Assembly: GCA_905181825.1 (NCBI GenBank)
Contig: CAJIZJ010000010.1
Location: 16,977 to 80,976, forward strand
Length of the DNA stretch: 64,000 nt
DNA from: an uncultured Flavobacteriaceae bacterium
GTDB taxonomy: Bacteria; Bacteroidota; Bacteroidia; Flavobacteriales; Flavobacteriaceae
Direction: 5' to 3'
Shown here: positions 25,820 to 35,609 of the stretch, piece after piece
How the letters are laid out: the number at the start of each line of letters is the position of its first letter
Numbering within the stretch: position 1 is the first letter of the stretch
Program-made: the position numbers and the translations under genes
The notes under the pieces: model-generated
What the model was told of the DNA's origin: nothing
Seen by the model: only the letters and a program-made list of their open reading frames with translations
The model's database searches: none

Positions 25820-25827
25820 TATTTTTG
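25820..25827 (+). promoter_or_regulatory. -7 element of the polyprenyl synthase gene
   Basis: TATTTTTG fits TAnnTTTG and ends 22 bases before the TTG start at 25850. No convincing -33 TTG is present. Confidence 0.4.
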
Positions 25828-25849
25828 TTAATCAACTAAAGCACTTTTT

Positions 25850-26827
25850 TTGAAAGTTATAGAAAACATAAAAAAACCAATCACTTATGAGATGGAACTT
25901 TTCGAAAAGAAATTTCGATTGTCCATGTCCAGCAGGGTGGCGCTTCTGAACCGAATTACGCATTATATAGTCAATCGAAAGGGCAAGCAAATGCGTCCAA
26001 TGTTTGTGTTTTTAACTGCTAAAATGATATCTAACGGCGACGTTAGCGAACGGACCTATCGAGGTGCTTCTGTTTTAGAGTTGATTCACACTGCTACTTT
26101 GGTGCATGATGATGTGGTGGATGAAAGTGACCGCCGACGCGGATTTTTCTCTATTAATGCGCTTTGGAAAAATAAAATAGCTGTTTTAGTAGGCGATTTT
26201 TTATTGTCAAAAGGCCTTTTGCTTTGTATTGATAACAACGATTTCGATCTTTTAAAAATTATTTCTGTTGCCGTTCGTGAAATGAGTGAAGGCGAGCTGT
26301 TGCAAATTGAAAAAGCCCGGAATCTAGATATTACAGAAGCTGTTTATTATGAAATTATTCGACAAAAAACAGCAACGCTTATCGCTGCTTGCTGTAGCTT
26401 GGGTGCCGCTTCTGTTAAGCCACTTTCTGAAGATGTAGAAACGATGCGAAAATTTGGAGAACTCATTGGTATGGCTTTTCAAATTAAAGATGACTTATTT
26501 GATTATGGAACTCAACAAATTGGGAAGCCCACAGGAATTGATATTAAAGAACAAAAAATGACGCTTCCGTTAATTCACGTTTTAAATCAATGTTCTAAAA
26601 AAGAAAAGAGATGGCTAATCAATTCCATTAAAAATCATAATAAAGACTCCAAGCGTGTTAATGAAGTAATCACTTTTGTAAAACAAAATGGGGGACTAGA
26701 CTATGCAGTGCTGAAGATGAAATCTTTTCAGCAGGAAGCCTTAGAGTTATTAAAGCCTTATCCAGAATCGATCTACAAAAAATCATTAATTTTAATGGTC
26801 AATTATGTAATCGAGCGAAATAAGTAA
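25850..26827 (+). CDS. Polyprenyl diphosphate synthase
   Basis: It begins with TTG at 25850; MKVIENIKKPITYEMELFEKKF matches the usual N-terminal region, so this start is preferred over internal ATGs. The 325-residue all-helical enzyme extends isoprenoid chains, probably the menaquinone side chain. The first Asp-rich motif is HDDVVDE near residue 85, GKQMRPMF is upstream, and the second is KDDLFDY near 213, followed by GKPTGIDIKEQKMTLP. Chain length (octaprenyl or other) cannot be read safely. It lies 53 bases upstream of dnaG. Confidence 0.93.
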   Translation: MKVIENIKKPITYEMELFEKKFRLSMSSRVALLNRITHYIVNRKGKQMRPMFVFLTAKMISNGDVSERTYRGASVLELIHTATLVHDDVVDESDRRRGFFSINALWKNKIAVLVGDFLLSKGLLLCIDNNDFDLLKIISVAVREMSEGELLQIEKARNLDITEAVYYEIIRQKTATLIAACCSLGAASVKPLSEDVETMRKFGELIGMAFQIKDDLFDYGTQQIGKPTGIDIKEQKMTLPLIHVLNQCSKKEKRWLINSIKNHNKDSKRVNEVITFVKQNGGLDYAVLKMKSFQQEALELLKPYPESIYKKSLILMVNYVIERNK

Positions 26828-26880
26828 CTAAAAACCCTTACTTTTATAGTACATTTACAGCATCCATTTAATTTTTTATA

Positions 26881-28833
26881 TTGATATCAAAAGCCACCAT
26901 AGATCAAGTATTTGACACTGCTCGTGTAGAGGAAGTGATTGGGGATTTTGTGCAGCTCAAAAAATCGGGAAGTAACTTTAAAGGTTTAAGCCCGTTTAGT
27001 GAAGAACGCACCCCTAGTTTTATGGTATCGCCTGTAAAGCAAATTTGGAAAGATTTCTCAACTGGAAAAGGGGGGACCTCCGTTTCATTTTTAATGGAGC
27101 ATGAACACTTTACATATCCAGAGGCTATTAAATATTTAGCTCGAAAATATAATATTGAGATAGAAGAAACCGTCCAAACGGATTCTGATAAAGAGGCTGC
27201 AGGCGAACGCGAAAGCATGTATCTGGTTAGTGAATTTGCACGTACCTACTATCAAAACACATTACATAAAACAGACCAAGGAAAAGCAATTGGCCTTAGT
27301 TACTTTAAGGAGCGTGGTTTTACGGACGAAACGATTCAAGACTTTCAATTGGGTTTTTCGACAGATGCATGGAGTGGGTTGACAGATTCAGCCTTAAAAA
27401 AAGGCTATAAATTAAAGTTTTTAGAAAGTACAGGGCTCTCCATTGTAAAGGGTGAAAAGCAATTTGACCGTTTCAAAGGCCGAGTTCTTTTTCCAATACA
27501 TAGTATGTCTGGGCGTGTGCTTGGATTTGGAGGTCGAATTCTAGCCAAAAATGAAAAGGCAGCCAAATATCTAAACTCTCCAGAAAGCGACATCTATCAT
27601 AAAAGTAAAGTTTTATATGGGATCTACTACGCAAAACAAACCATTGCCAAAGAAGATAATTGTTTTTTAGTAGAGGGTTATACCGACGTAATTCAATTTC
27701 ATCAAAAAGGGATTAAAAATGTGGTGTCCTCTTCGGGAACCGCTTTAACTCCGGATCAAATTAGGTTAATTAATCGCTTGACTAAAAATATCACAGTCCT
27801 ATTTGATGGTGATCCTGCTGGGATTAGAGCATCTCTGCGAGGGATCGATTTGATTTTGGAGCAGGGGATGAATGTCAAAATCTGTACATTTCCAGAAGGG
27901 GAGGACCCAGATAGTTTTGCCAAGCAAAACACCTTAGAGGAACTTAAGGATTACCTAAAGTCAAACGCCAAAGATTTTATTGCCTATAAAGCGTCCCTGC
28001 TCATGGAGGAAGCTCAAAATGATCCGGTAGCAAAAGCAAATTTGATTCGAGACATGGTGACCAGCATTTCGAAGGTCTCCGATAATATTCAGAAAGAAAT
28101 TTATGTACGTGAATGTTCGCGTATTATGGATATAAGTGAAGATGTGTTGTTTAGTACTTTGGCACAGATGGGTAAAAAAGCACAGAGTGATGCTAACAAA
28201 ACCTATAATAAAAAGCAAAAAGCCTTTGAGGTTGTTAAGTCTGTAGCACCCCCCCAAAAAGTAGATATTCAATATGAGCTAGAGCAAAAAATTATTGAAA
28301 TTTTATTGCTTTATGGCAGTCGAAAAGAATCTTTTGAGGATCTTATCCTAAAAGAAAATGATAAAGAAGAGTTGGTGCTAGAGCCCGTTATTCATGAGGT
28401 TAAGGTGTTTGAGAAAATATTTTTGGATTTGCAGGAAGATGAGATGCAGTTTACTAATGAGAACTTCAAAACACTTTATTACACAATTATCGATAGTTTA
28501 AATCAGACTGACGATTTTGTGATTGAATCTTTTGTAAATCGATTAGACCCTACTTTAGCATCGGATGTCACTAATATTTTAATGAATGAGGAACGTTACA
28601 ATCTTCATAACTGGGAGAAAAATAATATTTTCCCTAAGCAAAAAGAGGTAAGTATCGCTCAACTAGTGAGTGAAACAATCTTAACACTCCGCTGTTATTT
28701 AATTGATAGAAAGGTAAACGAAATAAAACAAGACACTAAAGACACTATTGACCATCGAACGCTTCTTGAAGATGTTTTGAACTACTCTAATTTAAAAATG
28801 TTGCTTTCTAGAAAACTAAACAGAGTGCTATAA
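26881..28833 (+). CDS. dnaG: DNA primase with degenerate zinc-ribbon
   Basis: It starts with TTG at 26881 and has 650 residues. DnaG makes RNA primers at the replication fork. The N-terminal CHC2-like domain is recognisable (GLSPFSEERTPSFMVSP..., residues 35-75), but the four zinc ligands are replaced by Ser37, Ser40, Asp58 and Thr61. The catalytic TOPRIM domain is intact: LVEGYTDVIQ, then LFDGDPAGI. RNA-polymerase basic-patch residues are in FKGRVLFPIHSMSGRVLGFGGR. The C-terminal ~200 residues form the helicase-binding region and are divergent. It is convergent with the response regulator gene, with only 3 bases between them. Confidence 0.95.
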   Translation: MISKATIDQVFDTARVEEVIGDFVQLKKSGSNFKGLSPFSEERTPSFMVSPVKQIWKDFSTGKGGTSVSFLMEHEHFTYPEAIKYLARKYNIEIEETVQTDSDKEAAGERESMYLVSEFARTYYQNTLHKTDQGKAIGLSYFKERGFTDETIQDFQLGFSTDAWSGLTDSALKKGYKLKFLESTGLSIVKGEKQFDRFKGRVLFPIHSMSGRVLGFGGRILAKNEKAAKYLNSPESDIYHKSKVLYGIYYAKQTIAKEDNCFLVEGYTDVIQFHQKGIKNVVSSSGTALTPDQIRLINRLTKNITVLFDGDPAGIRASLRGIDLILEQGMNVKICTFPEGEDPDSFAKQNTLEELKDYLKSNAKDFIAYKASLLMEEAQNDPVAKANLIRDMVTSISKVSDNIQKEIYVRECSRIMDISEDVLFSTLAQMGKKAQSDANKTYNKKQKAFEVVKSVAPPQKVDIQYELEQKIIEILLLYGSRKESFEDLILKENDKEELVLEPVIHEVKVFEKIFLDLQEDEMQFTNENFKTLYYTIIDSLNQTDDFVIESFVNRLDPTLASDVTNILMNEERYNLHNWEKNNIFPKQKEVSIAQLVSETILTLRCYLIDRKVNEIKQDTKDTIDHRTLLEDVLNYSNLKMLLSRKLNRVL

Positions 28834-28836
28834 TAA

Positions 28837-29460
28837 TTATTTTTTTTGACGGCCGTGATCTATTAACTCCACTAGGTTAGAGACATTTAATTTTTTCATT
28901 AAGCGTAATTTATAAGTACTCACTGTTTTTTCATTAAGGTCTAACTGGTTGGCAATTTCGTTATTTCTTTTTCCAGATGAAATAAGCTTCAAAACCTCAA
29001 CTTCACGAGTCGAAAGTTTTTTATACAGTTTCATTGTGCCTTGACTGTTTTTCTCAAAAGTAAGTGTTTGCGCAAGTTCTTTACTAACATGAATACCTCC
29101 TTTATACACTTTTAAAATGGCTCTTTTAATTGTTGCTGTCGTCACTGATTTTGATAAATATCCAGAGGCACCAGCTTTTATGGCGCTAATGGCATAAATA
29201 TCTTCTGGGTGAGTACTAAAAACAATCACTGACACATCTCTAAAGTCCTTTTTAATGGTTCGAAGTACGGTGATTCCATTAACATCTGTCAAGTCAATAG
29301 ACATCAAAACGATGTCAGTATTTGACTTTTTGAGATACTCTAAAAGTTGTTTTGCAGAGTTGGCGGTATTAACGATTTTAATGTCTGATGAGTTCTCAAA
29401 TAGCATACGGATTCCATAGCTTACTATTGGTTGATGGTCTGCTACAAGAACTCGAATCAT
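28837..29460 (-). CDS. NarL/LuxR-type response regulator lacking the phospho-acceptor Asp
   Basis: The 207-residue protein has a receiver-like domain (1-120) and a LuxR-type helix-turn-helix (about 145-205, LSTREVEVLKLISSGKRNNEIANQL...KTVSTYKLRLMKKL). In the receiver the acidic pair is reduced to Asp8-His9, and the position normally holding the phosphorylated Asp is Ser54 (DIVLMSIDL), although Lys104 (GYLSKS) is kept. So it is probably not controlled by ordinary phosphotransfer. It starts 5 bases after nadE and is cotranscribed with it; no histidine kinase lies nearby. Target genes are unknown. Confidence 0.9.
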   Translation of the reverse strand: MIRVLVADHQPIVSYGIRMLFENSSDIKIVNTANSAKQLLEYLKKSNTDIVLMSIDLTDVNGITVLRTIKKDFRDVSVIVFSTHPEDIYAISAIKAGASGYLSKSVTTATIKRAILKVYKGGIHVSKELAQTLTFEKNSQGTMKLYKKLSTREVEVLKLISSGKRNNEIANQLDLNEKTVSTYKLRLMKKLNVSNLVELIDHGRQKK

Positions 29461-29465
29461 TGATT

Positions 29466-30257
29466 TTAGTGTTTTAAGTTACTAGGGATTTCACATACAG
29501 GGATTGGGTTCATTTTGTGTTTATTGGCAGCGTTAAATCGATTGTAGATTTCAAACACAGTACGGTCCCTTCCCACAAAATCGTTTATCTTTTTTCCGTC
29601 TTCAACACTCTTCATAGCCCATTCAAGTTCAGGGTAGGAGGCCCCAATTTGGTCTTCATCACTTCTAGAATCCCCAAATAGCCCATCGCTAGGAGCTGCG
29701 TTCAGGATGCTTTTAGGGATTTTCAATGCGCTTCCCAAATCGTATACTTCTGATTTTAAAAGGTCAGCAATTGGGCTGAGGTCTACCCCGCCATCACCAT
29801 ATTTGGTATAAAATCCAACACCAAAATCTTCTACTTTATTTCCTGTTCCAGCGACTAGTCTTCCCAATATACCTGCGTAGTAGTAAAGTGTGGTCATTCG
29901 TAACCGTGCTCTAGAGTTAGCCAAGGCCATATCTACAGTAGCTTGTGGCTGCTGCAAGTCAATTTCATTTTTAAACCCGTCAAAAACAGGAGATAAGTTC
30001 ACACGTGTTGATTGTACGTTTGGAAACTTTTTTTCAAGTTGGGTTATATGTTCTTGGGCTCTTGAAACATGACTCTCGGATTGGTGAATAGGCATTTCTA
30101 AACACATCACTTCCAATCCAGTCATTGCACACAGCGTAGAAGTAACTGCAGAATCTACTCCCCCTGATACACCAATAACAAATCCGTTTACTTTTGCGTT
30201 TTTTGCATATGTTTCCAACCAGTCTACAATAAAGGGTATCACTTGATTCGTTTTCAT
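29466..30257 (-). CDS. nadE: NAD+ synthetase, ammonia-dependent
   Basis: The 263-residue protein has the PP-loop GVSGGVDSAV near residue 29, the ARLRMTTLYYYAG segment and GTGNKVEDFGVGFYTKYGDGGVDLSPI, which bind deamido-NAD and ATP. NadE converts nicotinate adenine dinucleotide to NAD+. There is no glutaminase domain, so it uses ammonia directly or from a partner. It heads a two-gene unit with the atypical response regulator. Confidence 0.95.
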   Translation of the reverse strand: MKTNQVIPFIVDWLETYAKNAKVNGFVIGVSGGVDSAVTSTLCAMTGLEVMCLEMPIHQSESHVSRAQEHITQLEKKFPNVQSTRVNLSPVFDGFKNEIDLQQPQATVDMALANSRARLRMTTLYYYAGILGRLVAGTGNKVEDFGVGFYTKYGDGGVDLSPIADLLKSEVYDLGSALKIPKSILNAAPSDGLFGDSRSDEDQIGASYPELEWAMKSVEDGKKINDFVGRDRTVFEIYNRFNAANKHKMNPIPVCEIPSNLKH

Positions 30258-30280
30258 ATATTCAATTTTTGATAGCCTTA

Positions 30281-30288
30281 CAAAAGTA
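30281..30288 (-). promoter_or_regulatory. -7 element of nadE
   Basis: The minus strand reads TACTTTTG, a full TAnnTTTG match, ending 23 bases before the nadE ATG. No -33 TTG is apparent. Confidence 0.4.
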
Positions 30289-30430
30289 AACTATTCTAAA
30301 TAAATTATTTTATCTAAATTAAATTTAATGAACAAAATTACAATTCAAATACTTTACAGTTTACTATCTTAGTTTATTTATGTTTAAACCAATTAAAGTT
30401 CTATTGGTCTAAATATTATAACCAATTACA

Positions 30431-33400
30431 ATGAAGGGACTAAGTTTTAATCACATATGTGTTTTAGTACTATTATTAAGTGTTCAGCTAAGTTTCGCTC
30501 AGTTAAGTCGAACCCACTATATTCCACCAATAAGTACCGCTGACGACTCAAATGCAGTTCCTCAAAATCAGTTTTTACACATTTCAACTCCTAGTCAAAC
30601 GCCTGTTAGTATTACAGTGACCGAAATTGGAGGTACGACTTCAGTTCTTTCAGCTTCAAATGCAACTCCACTAGAGATTCTGATTGGTTCAGGGGTAAAT
30701 ACCCCTTTTGTTGCAGATGTTAATACGACAGGGACTAAATATACAAACAAAGGCTATTCGATTCAAGCTGAACAACCTGTTTACGCGTCTGTCCGACTCG
30801 TTGCCGGAACGAGTCAAAATCAAGCAGGGTCTTTGGTGTCCAAAGGCTTATCTGGTCTTGGTACAACTTTTAGAGTTGGAACCTTCACCAATCAAAAAAC
30901 ATTTACACCGACAAATTTAGATTACTTGAATTTTGTGTCTGTTATGGCTACTGAAAATAATACCCAAGTTGATTTCTCTGATTTACCCCCTGGAATTATT
31001 ATAGAAAACAATACTCCAACTTCTGTTGTTTTAAACTATGGAGAGTCCTATGTAATTGCACTAAATCCAGCAGCTGCACCGGCAAATAGAGACGGCTTAG
31101 TTGGTGCTCTTGTAAGCGCGACCAAACCAATAGTAGTAAACTGTGGGTCTTCAAACGGAAGTAATTCAACAGGGAATGGGCGTGATTTTGGAATTGATCA
31201 AATTGCTCCTTTTGAAACCATTAGTATCGATGGACAATCGTACAGTGAATATATATTTGTGAGAGCTAATGGATATGATGATATCGAACGACCATTGATT
31301 GTGGCTCATTTAGATAATACAGCGGTCTATGTCAATGGAGATGATACAACAGGTACTTTATTAGTCAATTTGTCTGCAGGCGAATATATTAGTATCGACG
31401 GAACCTATTTTAGTACCCAATCAGTTTCTGGTTCTAATCCAGGAGGTAACATGTATGTTTGGACCTCTAAAACAGCCTTTGCCTACCAAGGAATTGGAGG
31501 CTCAAGTAGCGAGGCTAATCAAGAGCTGTTTTTTGTCCCCCCTATGAACTGTAAGACACCAAAAACCATTAACAACATACCTCTTATTCAGAACACAGGC
31601 ACAGGAAGTGTTGCTTTTTTAGGAGGAATAACAATTGTTTCAGAAGTTGGCGCTTCTGTTTTAGTTAATGGCGCCGCAACGACTGCCTTGCCCCAGACAG
31701 TTAATGGAAATCCAAACTTCGAAACCTATTTAGTAAGTGGTCTGTCGGGAAATGTAAGTGTGTCTTCAAATAAACAAATTTATGTTGCATATTATGGGGC
31801 TAACGGCGCTGCTGCTTTAGGAGGTTTTTACTCCGGATTCATCTTCAAGCCAGAAATTGCATCTTCAGCGCTAACATCCGTAGTAACTGAGATCTGTATT
31901 CCTAACATAGAACTTGGCCTTAATAGTTTAGAATCTTTTGATTCTTATCAGTGGTATTATAATGGCATAGCTATTCTAGGAGCTAATTCTGAAATATGGA
32001 TACCAGACACTCCGGGGTTTTATCAATTAGAAGGCGTTATTACAGATTGCCAAACAGTTTTTTCAGATAATATACCGGTGAGTAGTTGTGCAGGGGACTT
32101 TGATAACGATGGCGTTAATAATAATATTGATAGGGATGCTGATAATGATGGTGCACTTAATAATCAAGAATCTAATTGTGACTTAACATTTAACCTTTCA
32201 AACACCTCAGGTCCATTTTTTACGGCTATTAATGTGGCGAGTACAGCTAATAGTCTAGCCACGACATTTACGGGATATGCAGATCAATCCATGTGGTTAC
32301 AAGCCGCATCGTCAACAGCAACGGCTATTAGTTCAAGTACGTATACACTCGATTTTGATGAGCCTACGAGTTTTATCATAAAGCAATCGGATTCTAATGG
32401 CCCATCTGGGATAGTAGATTTTGATGATCAAGAGTCTTTTGTGATTAGTGTTCCTTACACGGAAACGCTTACTGTTATGAATCCGGACAACCAACTTTTA
32501 ATTGATACTAATTATGACGGCATTTTTGATAATAATATTGATGTCTTTACAGCATTTGAAATTCGCTTTAAATTAAATTCAGCAATCTTAAACGCTGAAA
32601 ATGTGAGCTTTTCATTTCATAGTAATCAATCGAGTGGATTTAGTATAAAATATATTAATACATCAGAGACTGAGCTCAACTCAGCGGCTTTTCAGCTTAG
32701 TCAAGCGTGTAGGCCGTTAGATTCTGACGGAGATATGATTTCTGATGCTCTAGATTTAGACAGTGATAATGACGGTATTTTGGATGTCATAGAAAATGGT
32801 AACTCGAATTTAGATCAGGATCAAGATGGTCAGATCGATGAGGTTGAATCTAATGACATTAATTTAGATGGTCGTCATGATGCGGCTGTTAATCCAGCTG
32901 ATTTTGATGGAGATTCAGTATTTGATTTTCTAGATCTAGACAGTGACAATGATGGGTTGTATGATCTTTTTGAAGCGGGTGTTGGGGTTGCTTTAGACAC
33001 TAACAACGATGGTCAGATAGATTTAGGGTTTTTAGACTCCAACATGAACGGTGCCTCAGATGTTTCAGAAGCCATTACAGTTGCAGACTCGGATGCTGAT
33101 GGCACCCCCGATTACATTCAATTGGACTCTGATTCAGATGGTTGTTTTGATGCAGATGAGGCAGGATTTACAGCCACTCTAGGAGTTTTAGACGGAACTG
33201 CATTTAATAATGAAGGGCTAGTATCTGGAGGTGATGGTTATGATTTTGCTACAGATAGTAATGCAGACGGACTTTTTGATTATCAAGATTATATTAACAT
33301 AATTCCACTAGAGATAGACTCTCCGATCTCTGTTTGCGAATTTGAAAATACCTCAATTTCTGTTTCTTTAGAAAACAGTTCTAGTGCCTTTGACAGCATA

Positions 33401-35548
33401 CAATGGGAGCGTAGTTTGGATGGCGGCGCCAGCTGGACTGCCGTTGCTGAGGTTTTAAATAGTTTTGAAGGACAAGACACTAGTGACTTACAAATTTTAA
33501 GTGCTGATTTTTCTATCACTACTAATATATTCCGAGCAAGAATGGAACGTGTAGACTATGTGTGTGGGCCTATTTACACGAGTGAAGTTGAGCTTATTGT
33601 TAACCCTTTGCCGGTAATCCAATCAAACGTTCAGTTATTTCAATGCGATCAAGATTCAGATGGCATCACTTTTTTTAACCTTAATGAGGCCAGTCAAATA
33701 ATATCCGCAAATTATCAAAATGAAATTTTTTCATTTTATTTTTCACAAGCTGATGCAGAGCTTGGAGATATATCTACAGCTATCTCAGATCCTATTAGTT
33801 ATGAAAACGCAACAACAGAGCTGTTTGTGAATCCAAATAATTTATTTGTTAGAGTAGAAACTGGTTTTGGGTGCGCCACAGTCGCAGAGTTAAATTTATT
33901 AGTTTCTACAACGCAAATCCCAAACACATTCTTTATTCCTGATTACCATGAGTGCTTTGACTCTGTCAACGGCTTAACCTCCTTTGACTTTAGTGATTCT
34001 GAAGCTATGATTTTAAATCTTTTTCCTGCATCACAATCTCTTTCTGTTACTTACTACGAGACAGAAGCAGAAGCACTTTCAGAAACAAATCAGATTATCG
34101 ATAGCTCAAATTATGACAATAGCACCGGATTAGACCAATCGATTTGGGTTAGAGTGGATTCTAACTTAGATAATTCTTGTGTTGGCATGGGCTTGTATAT
34201 TAATTTAATAGTAAATCCATTACCGACCATAGAAGCTCCTTTAGCGAACCCTTATTATTGCGTAGAGGGTTCTAATGTGATTACGATTGACTTGCCATTG
34301 GAGTTTAATGACTTGCTTTTGGGTTCTCAGTCCCCACCAATTTTTTCGGTAACGTATTACACCACATCTACTGATGCAGTGGATGCTACTAATTCAATAA
34401 CAACAATGTCAAACACCTCTTCTTCACAGCTAGTGTATTGTAGAGTTGACAATCTGAATACATTTTGTTTTGATATAAAATCTTTTACGGTAGATTTTAT
34501 CCCAGATCCCCGGGCAGCTATAGTTGCTCCGTTTGAAGTTTGTGATACGGACAATGATGGTGTTTTTATATTTGACACATCCAATTTAGAATCGACTGTT
34601 TTAGATGGACAAACATCCATGTCAATCAATTATTTTGACGCTTTTGGAGCTCCATTAACCGATTCAAACGGTCTTGCAGTCAACAGTCCTTTTCCAGCTG
34701 TTTTTTCTTCAAACACAAGTATTATACGGGCAGTGGTTTCCAATACTTTTTGTAACGATGCTTATGTAGATATAAATTTTACTGTGAATTCTAACACAGA
34801 TTTTTCAGTAGCGAATATTATAATTTGTGATGGTGCATCAGAACTTTTAGAGTTAGATTTAGATTATCCATCAAATATATATGACTATACTTGGTTGCTG
34901 CCAAGTATGGATACCTATTTTTCTGCTTCACCAGAAATTACAGTTACTCAAACCGGACTTTATTCAGTAACTGTTACCAACTCCAATGGGAGTTGCTCAA
35001 GTACTCAAAGTTTTGAAGTTCTAGCTTCTGAAGGTCCAACACTTTCAATGGAGGACATTACGGTTGTTGAAGCGACATCAAACAACTCTATTTTTATTTT
35101 AGAATCTAATTTAGGATTTTCTAATTATGAGTTTAAATTGATAGATGAAAATGGGTTTCTGGTTTCAGGATATCAAGATGAGGGCTATTTTGATAATCTA
35201 ACGGGCGGGTTTTATACGTTGTATGTAAGGGACGAACTGCAGTGTGAAGAGGTGTCAATTATAATCCCGGTAATTTATTTCCCTAGTTTTTTTACTCCAA
35301 ACGGAGATGGCTACAACGATGTGTGGACAATTAAAGGGGTCCTTCCTAACAATTATATGTCTAGTCAGATTTATATATTTGATCGCTATGGCAAACTTTT
35401 AAAGTCAATGTCATTAAATAACAATTATTGGGATGGCTTGTATAATGGAGTACGCCTTCCTTCAAGTGATTACTGGTTTCAAATTGAACTTGTTAGGCTA
35501 GACGGGACTCCACTAATAAAACAAGGACATTTCAGTCTTAAATACTAA
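30431..35548 (+). CDS. Giant secreted protein with TSP3-like calcium repeats and T9SS type B (gliding-associated) C-terminal domain
   Basis: The 1705-residue protein has a signal peptide ending SFAQ. Residues ~25-460 resemble an IgGFc-binding-protein-type N-terminal domain (THYIPPISTADDSN, then many beta strands). Asp-rich thrombospondin type 3-like repeats follow at ~554-580 and ~762-950 (DFDNDGVNN, DSDNDGILD, DFDGDSVFDFLDLDSDNDG), likely binding Ca. Ig-like or PKD-like modules fill about 970-1600. The last ~90 residues start FFTPNGDGYNDVW and end HFSLKY, the type B sorting domain for T9SS. It is a probable surface adhesin or motility-associated protein. It lies between nadE and gldB. Confidence 0.9.
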   Translation: MKGLSFNHICVLVLLLSVQLSFAQLSRTHYIPPISTADDSNAVPQNQFLHISTPSQTPVSITVTEIGGTTSVLSASNATPLEILIGSGVNTPFVADVNTTGTKYTNKGYSIQAEQPVYASVRLVAGTSQNQAGSLVSKGLSGLGTTFRVGTFTNQKTFTPTNLDYLNFVSVMATENNTQVDFSDLPPGIIIENNTPTSVVLNYGESYVIALNPAAAPANRDGLVGALVSATKPIVVNCGSSNGSNSTGNGRDFGIDQIAPFETISIDGQSYSEYIFVRANGYDDIERPLIVAHLDNTAVYVNGDDTTGTLLVNLSAGEYISIDGTYFSTQSVSGSNPGGNMYVWTSKTAFAYQGIGGSSSEANQELFFVPPMNCKTPKTINNIPLIQNTGTGSVAFLGGITIVSEVGASVLVNGAATTALPQTVNGNPNFETYLVSGLSGNVSVSSNKQIYVAYYGANGAAALGGFYSGFIFKPEIASSALTSVVTEICIPNIELGLNSLESFDSYQWYYNGIAILGANSEIWIPDTPGFYQLEGVITDCQTVFSDNIPVSSCAGDFDNDGVNNNIDRDADNDGALNNQESNCDLTFNLSNTSGPFFTAINVASTANSLATTFTGYADQSMWLQAASSTATAISSSTYTLDFDEPTSFIIKQSDSNGPSGIVDFDDQESFVISVPYTETLTVMNPDNQLLIDTNYDGIFDNNIDVFTAFEIRFKLNSAILNAENVSFSFHSNQSSGFSIKYINTSETELNSAAFQLSQACRPLDSDGDMISDALDLDSDNDGILDVIENGNSNLDQDQDGQIDEVESNDINLDGRHDAAVNPADFDGDSVFDFLDLDSDNDGLYDLFEAGVGVALDTNNDGQIDLGFLDSNMNGASDVSEAITVADSDADGTPDYIQLDSDSDGCFDADEAGFTATLGVLDGTAFNNEGLVSGGDGYDFATDSNADGLFDYQDYINIIPLEIDSPISVCEFENTSISVSLENSSSAFDSIQWERSLDGGASWTAVAEVLNSFEGQDTSDLQILSADFSITTNIFRARMERVDYVCGPIYTSEVELIVNPLPVIQSNVQLFQCDQDSDGITFFNLNEASQIISANYQNEIFSFYFSQADAELGDISTAISDPISYENATTELFVNPNNLFVRVETGFGCATVAELNLLVSTTQIPNTFFIPDYHECFDSVNGLTSFDFSDSEAMILNLFPASQSLSVTYYETEAEALSETNQIIDSSNYDNSTGLDQSIWVRVDSNLDNSCVGMGLYINLIVNPLPTIEAPLANPYYCVEGSNVITIDLPLEFNDLLLGSQSPPIFSVTYYTTSTDAVDATNSITTMSNTSSSQLVYCRVDNLNTFCFDIKSFTVDFIPDPRAAIVAPFEVCDTDNDGVFIFDTSNLESTVLDGQTSMSINYFDAFGAPLTDSNGLAVNSPFPAVFSSNTSIIRAVVSNTFCNDAYVDINFTVNSNTDFSVANIIICDGASELLELDLDYPSNIYDYTWLLPSMDTYFSASPEITVTQTGLYSVTVTNSNGSCSSTQSFEVLASEGPTLSMEDITVVEATSNNSIFILESNLGFSNYEFKLIDENGFLVSGYQDEGYFDNLTGGFYTLYVRDELQCEEVSIIIPVIYFPSFFTPNGDGYNDVWTIKGVLPNNYMSSQIYIFDRYGKLLKSMSLNNNYWDGLYNGVRLPSSDYWFQIELVRLDGTPLIKQGHFSLKY

Positions 35549-35593
35549 TAATTTATTTTTAGACAGAATTCAATTTTAAAAAAATAGATTAAT

Positions 35594-35601
35594 TACTTTT
35601 G
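35594..35601 (+). promoter_or_regulatory. -7 element of gldB
   Basis: TACTTTTG matches TAnnTTTG and ends 8 bases before the gldB ATG at 35610, so the leader would be almost absent. There is no clear -33 TTG. Confidence 0.35.
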
Positions 35602-35609
35602 TGGTTGAA

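Noticed and set aside
32090..33300. GAT-rich periodic DNA suggestive of a tandem repeat or CRISPR.
   Set aside because: The period encodes Asp-rich TSP3-like calcium repeats inside a long open frame; units vary in sequence and there are no spacers.
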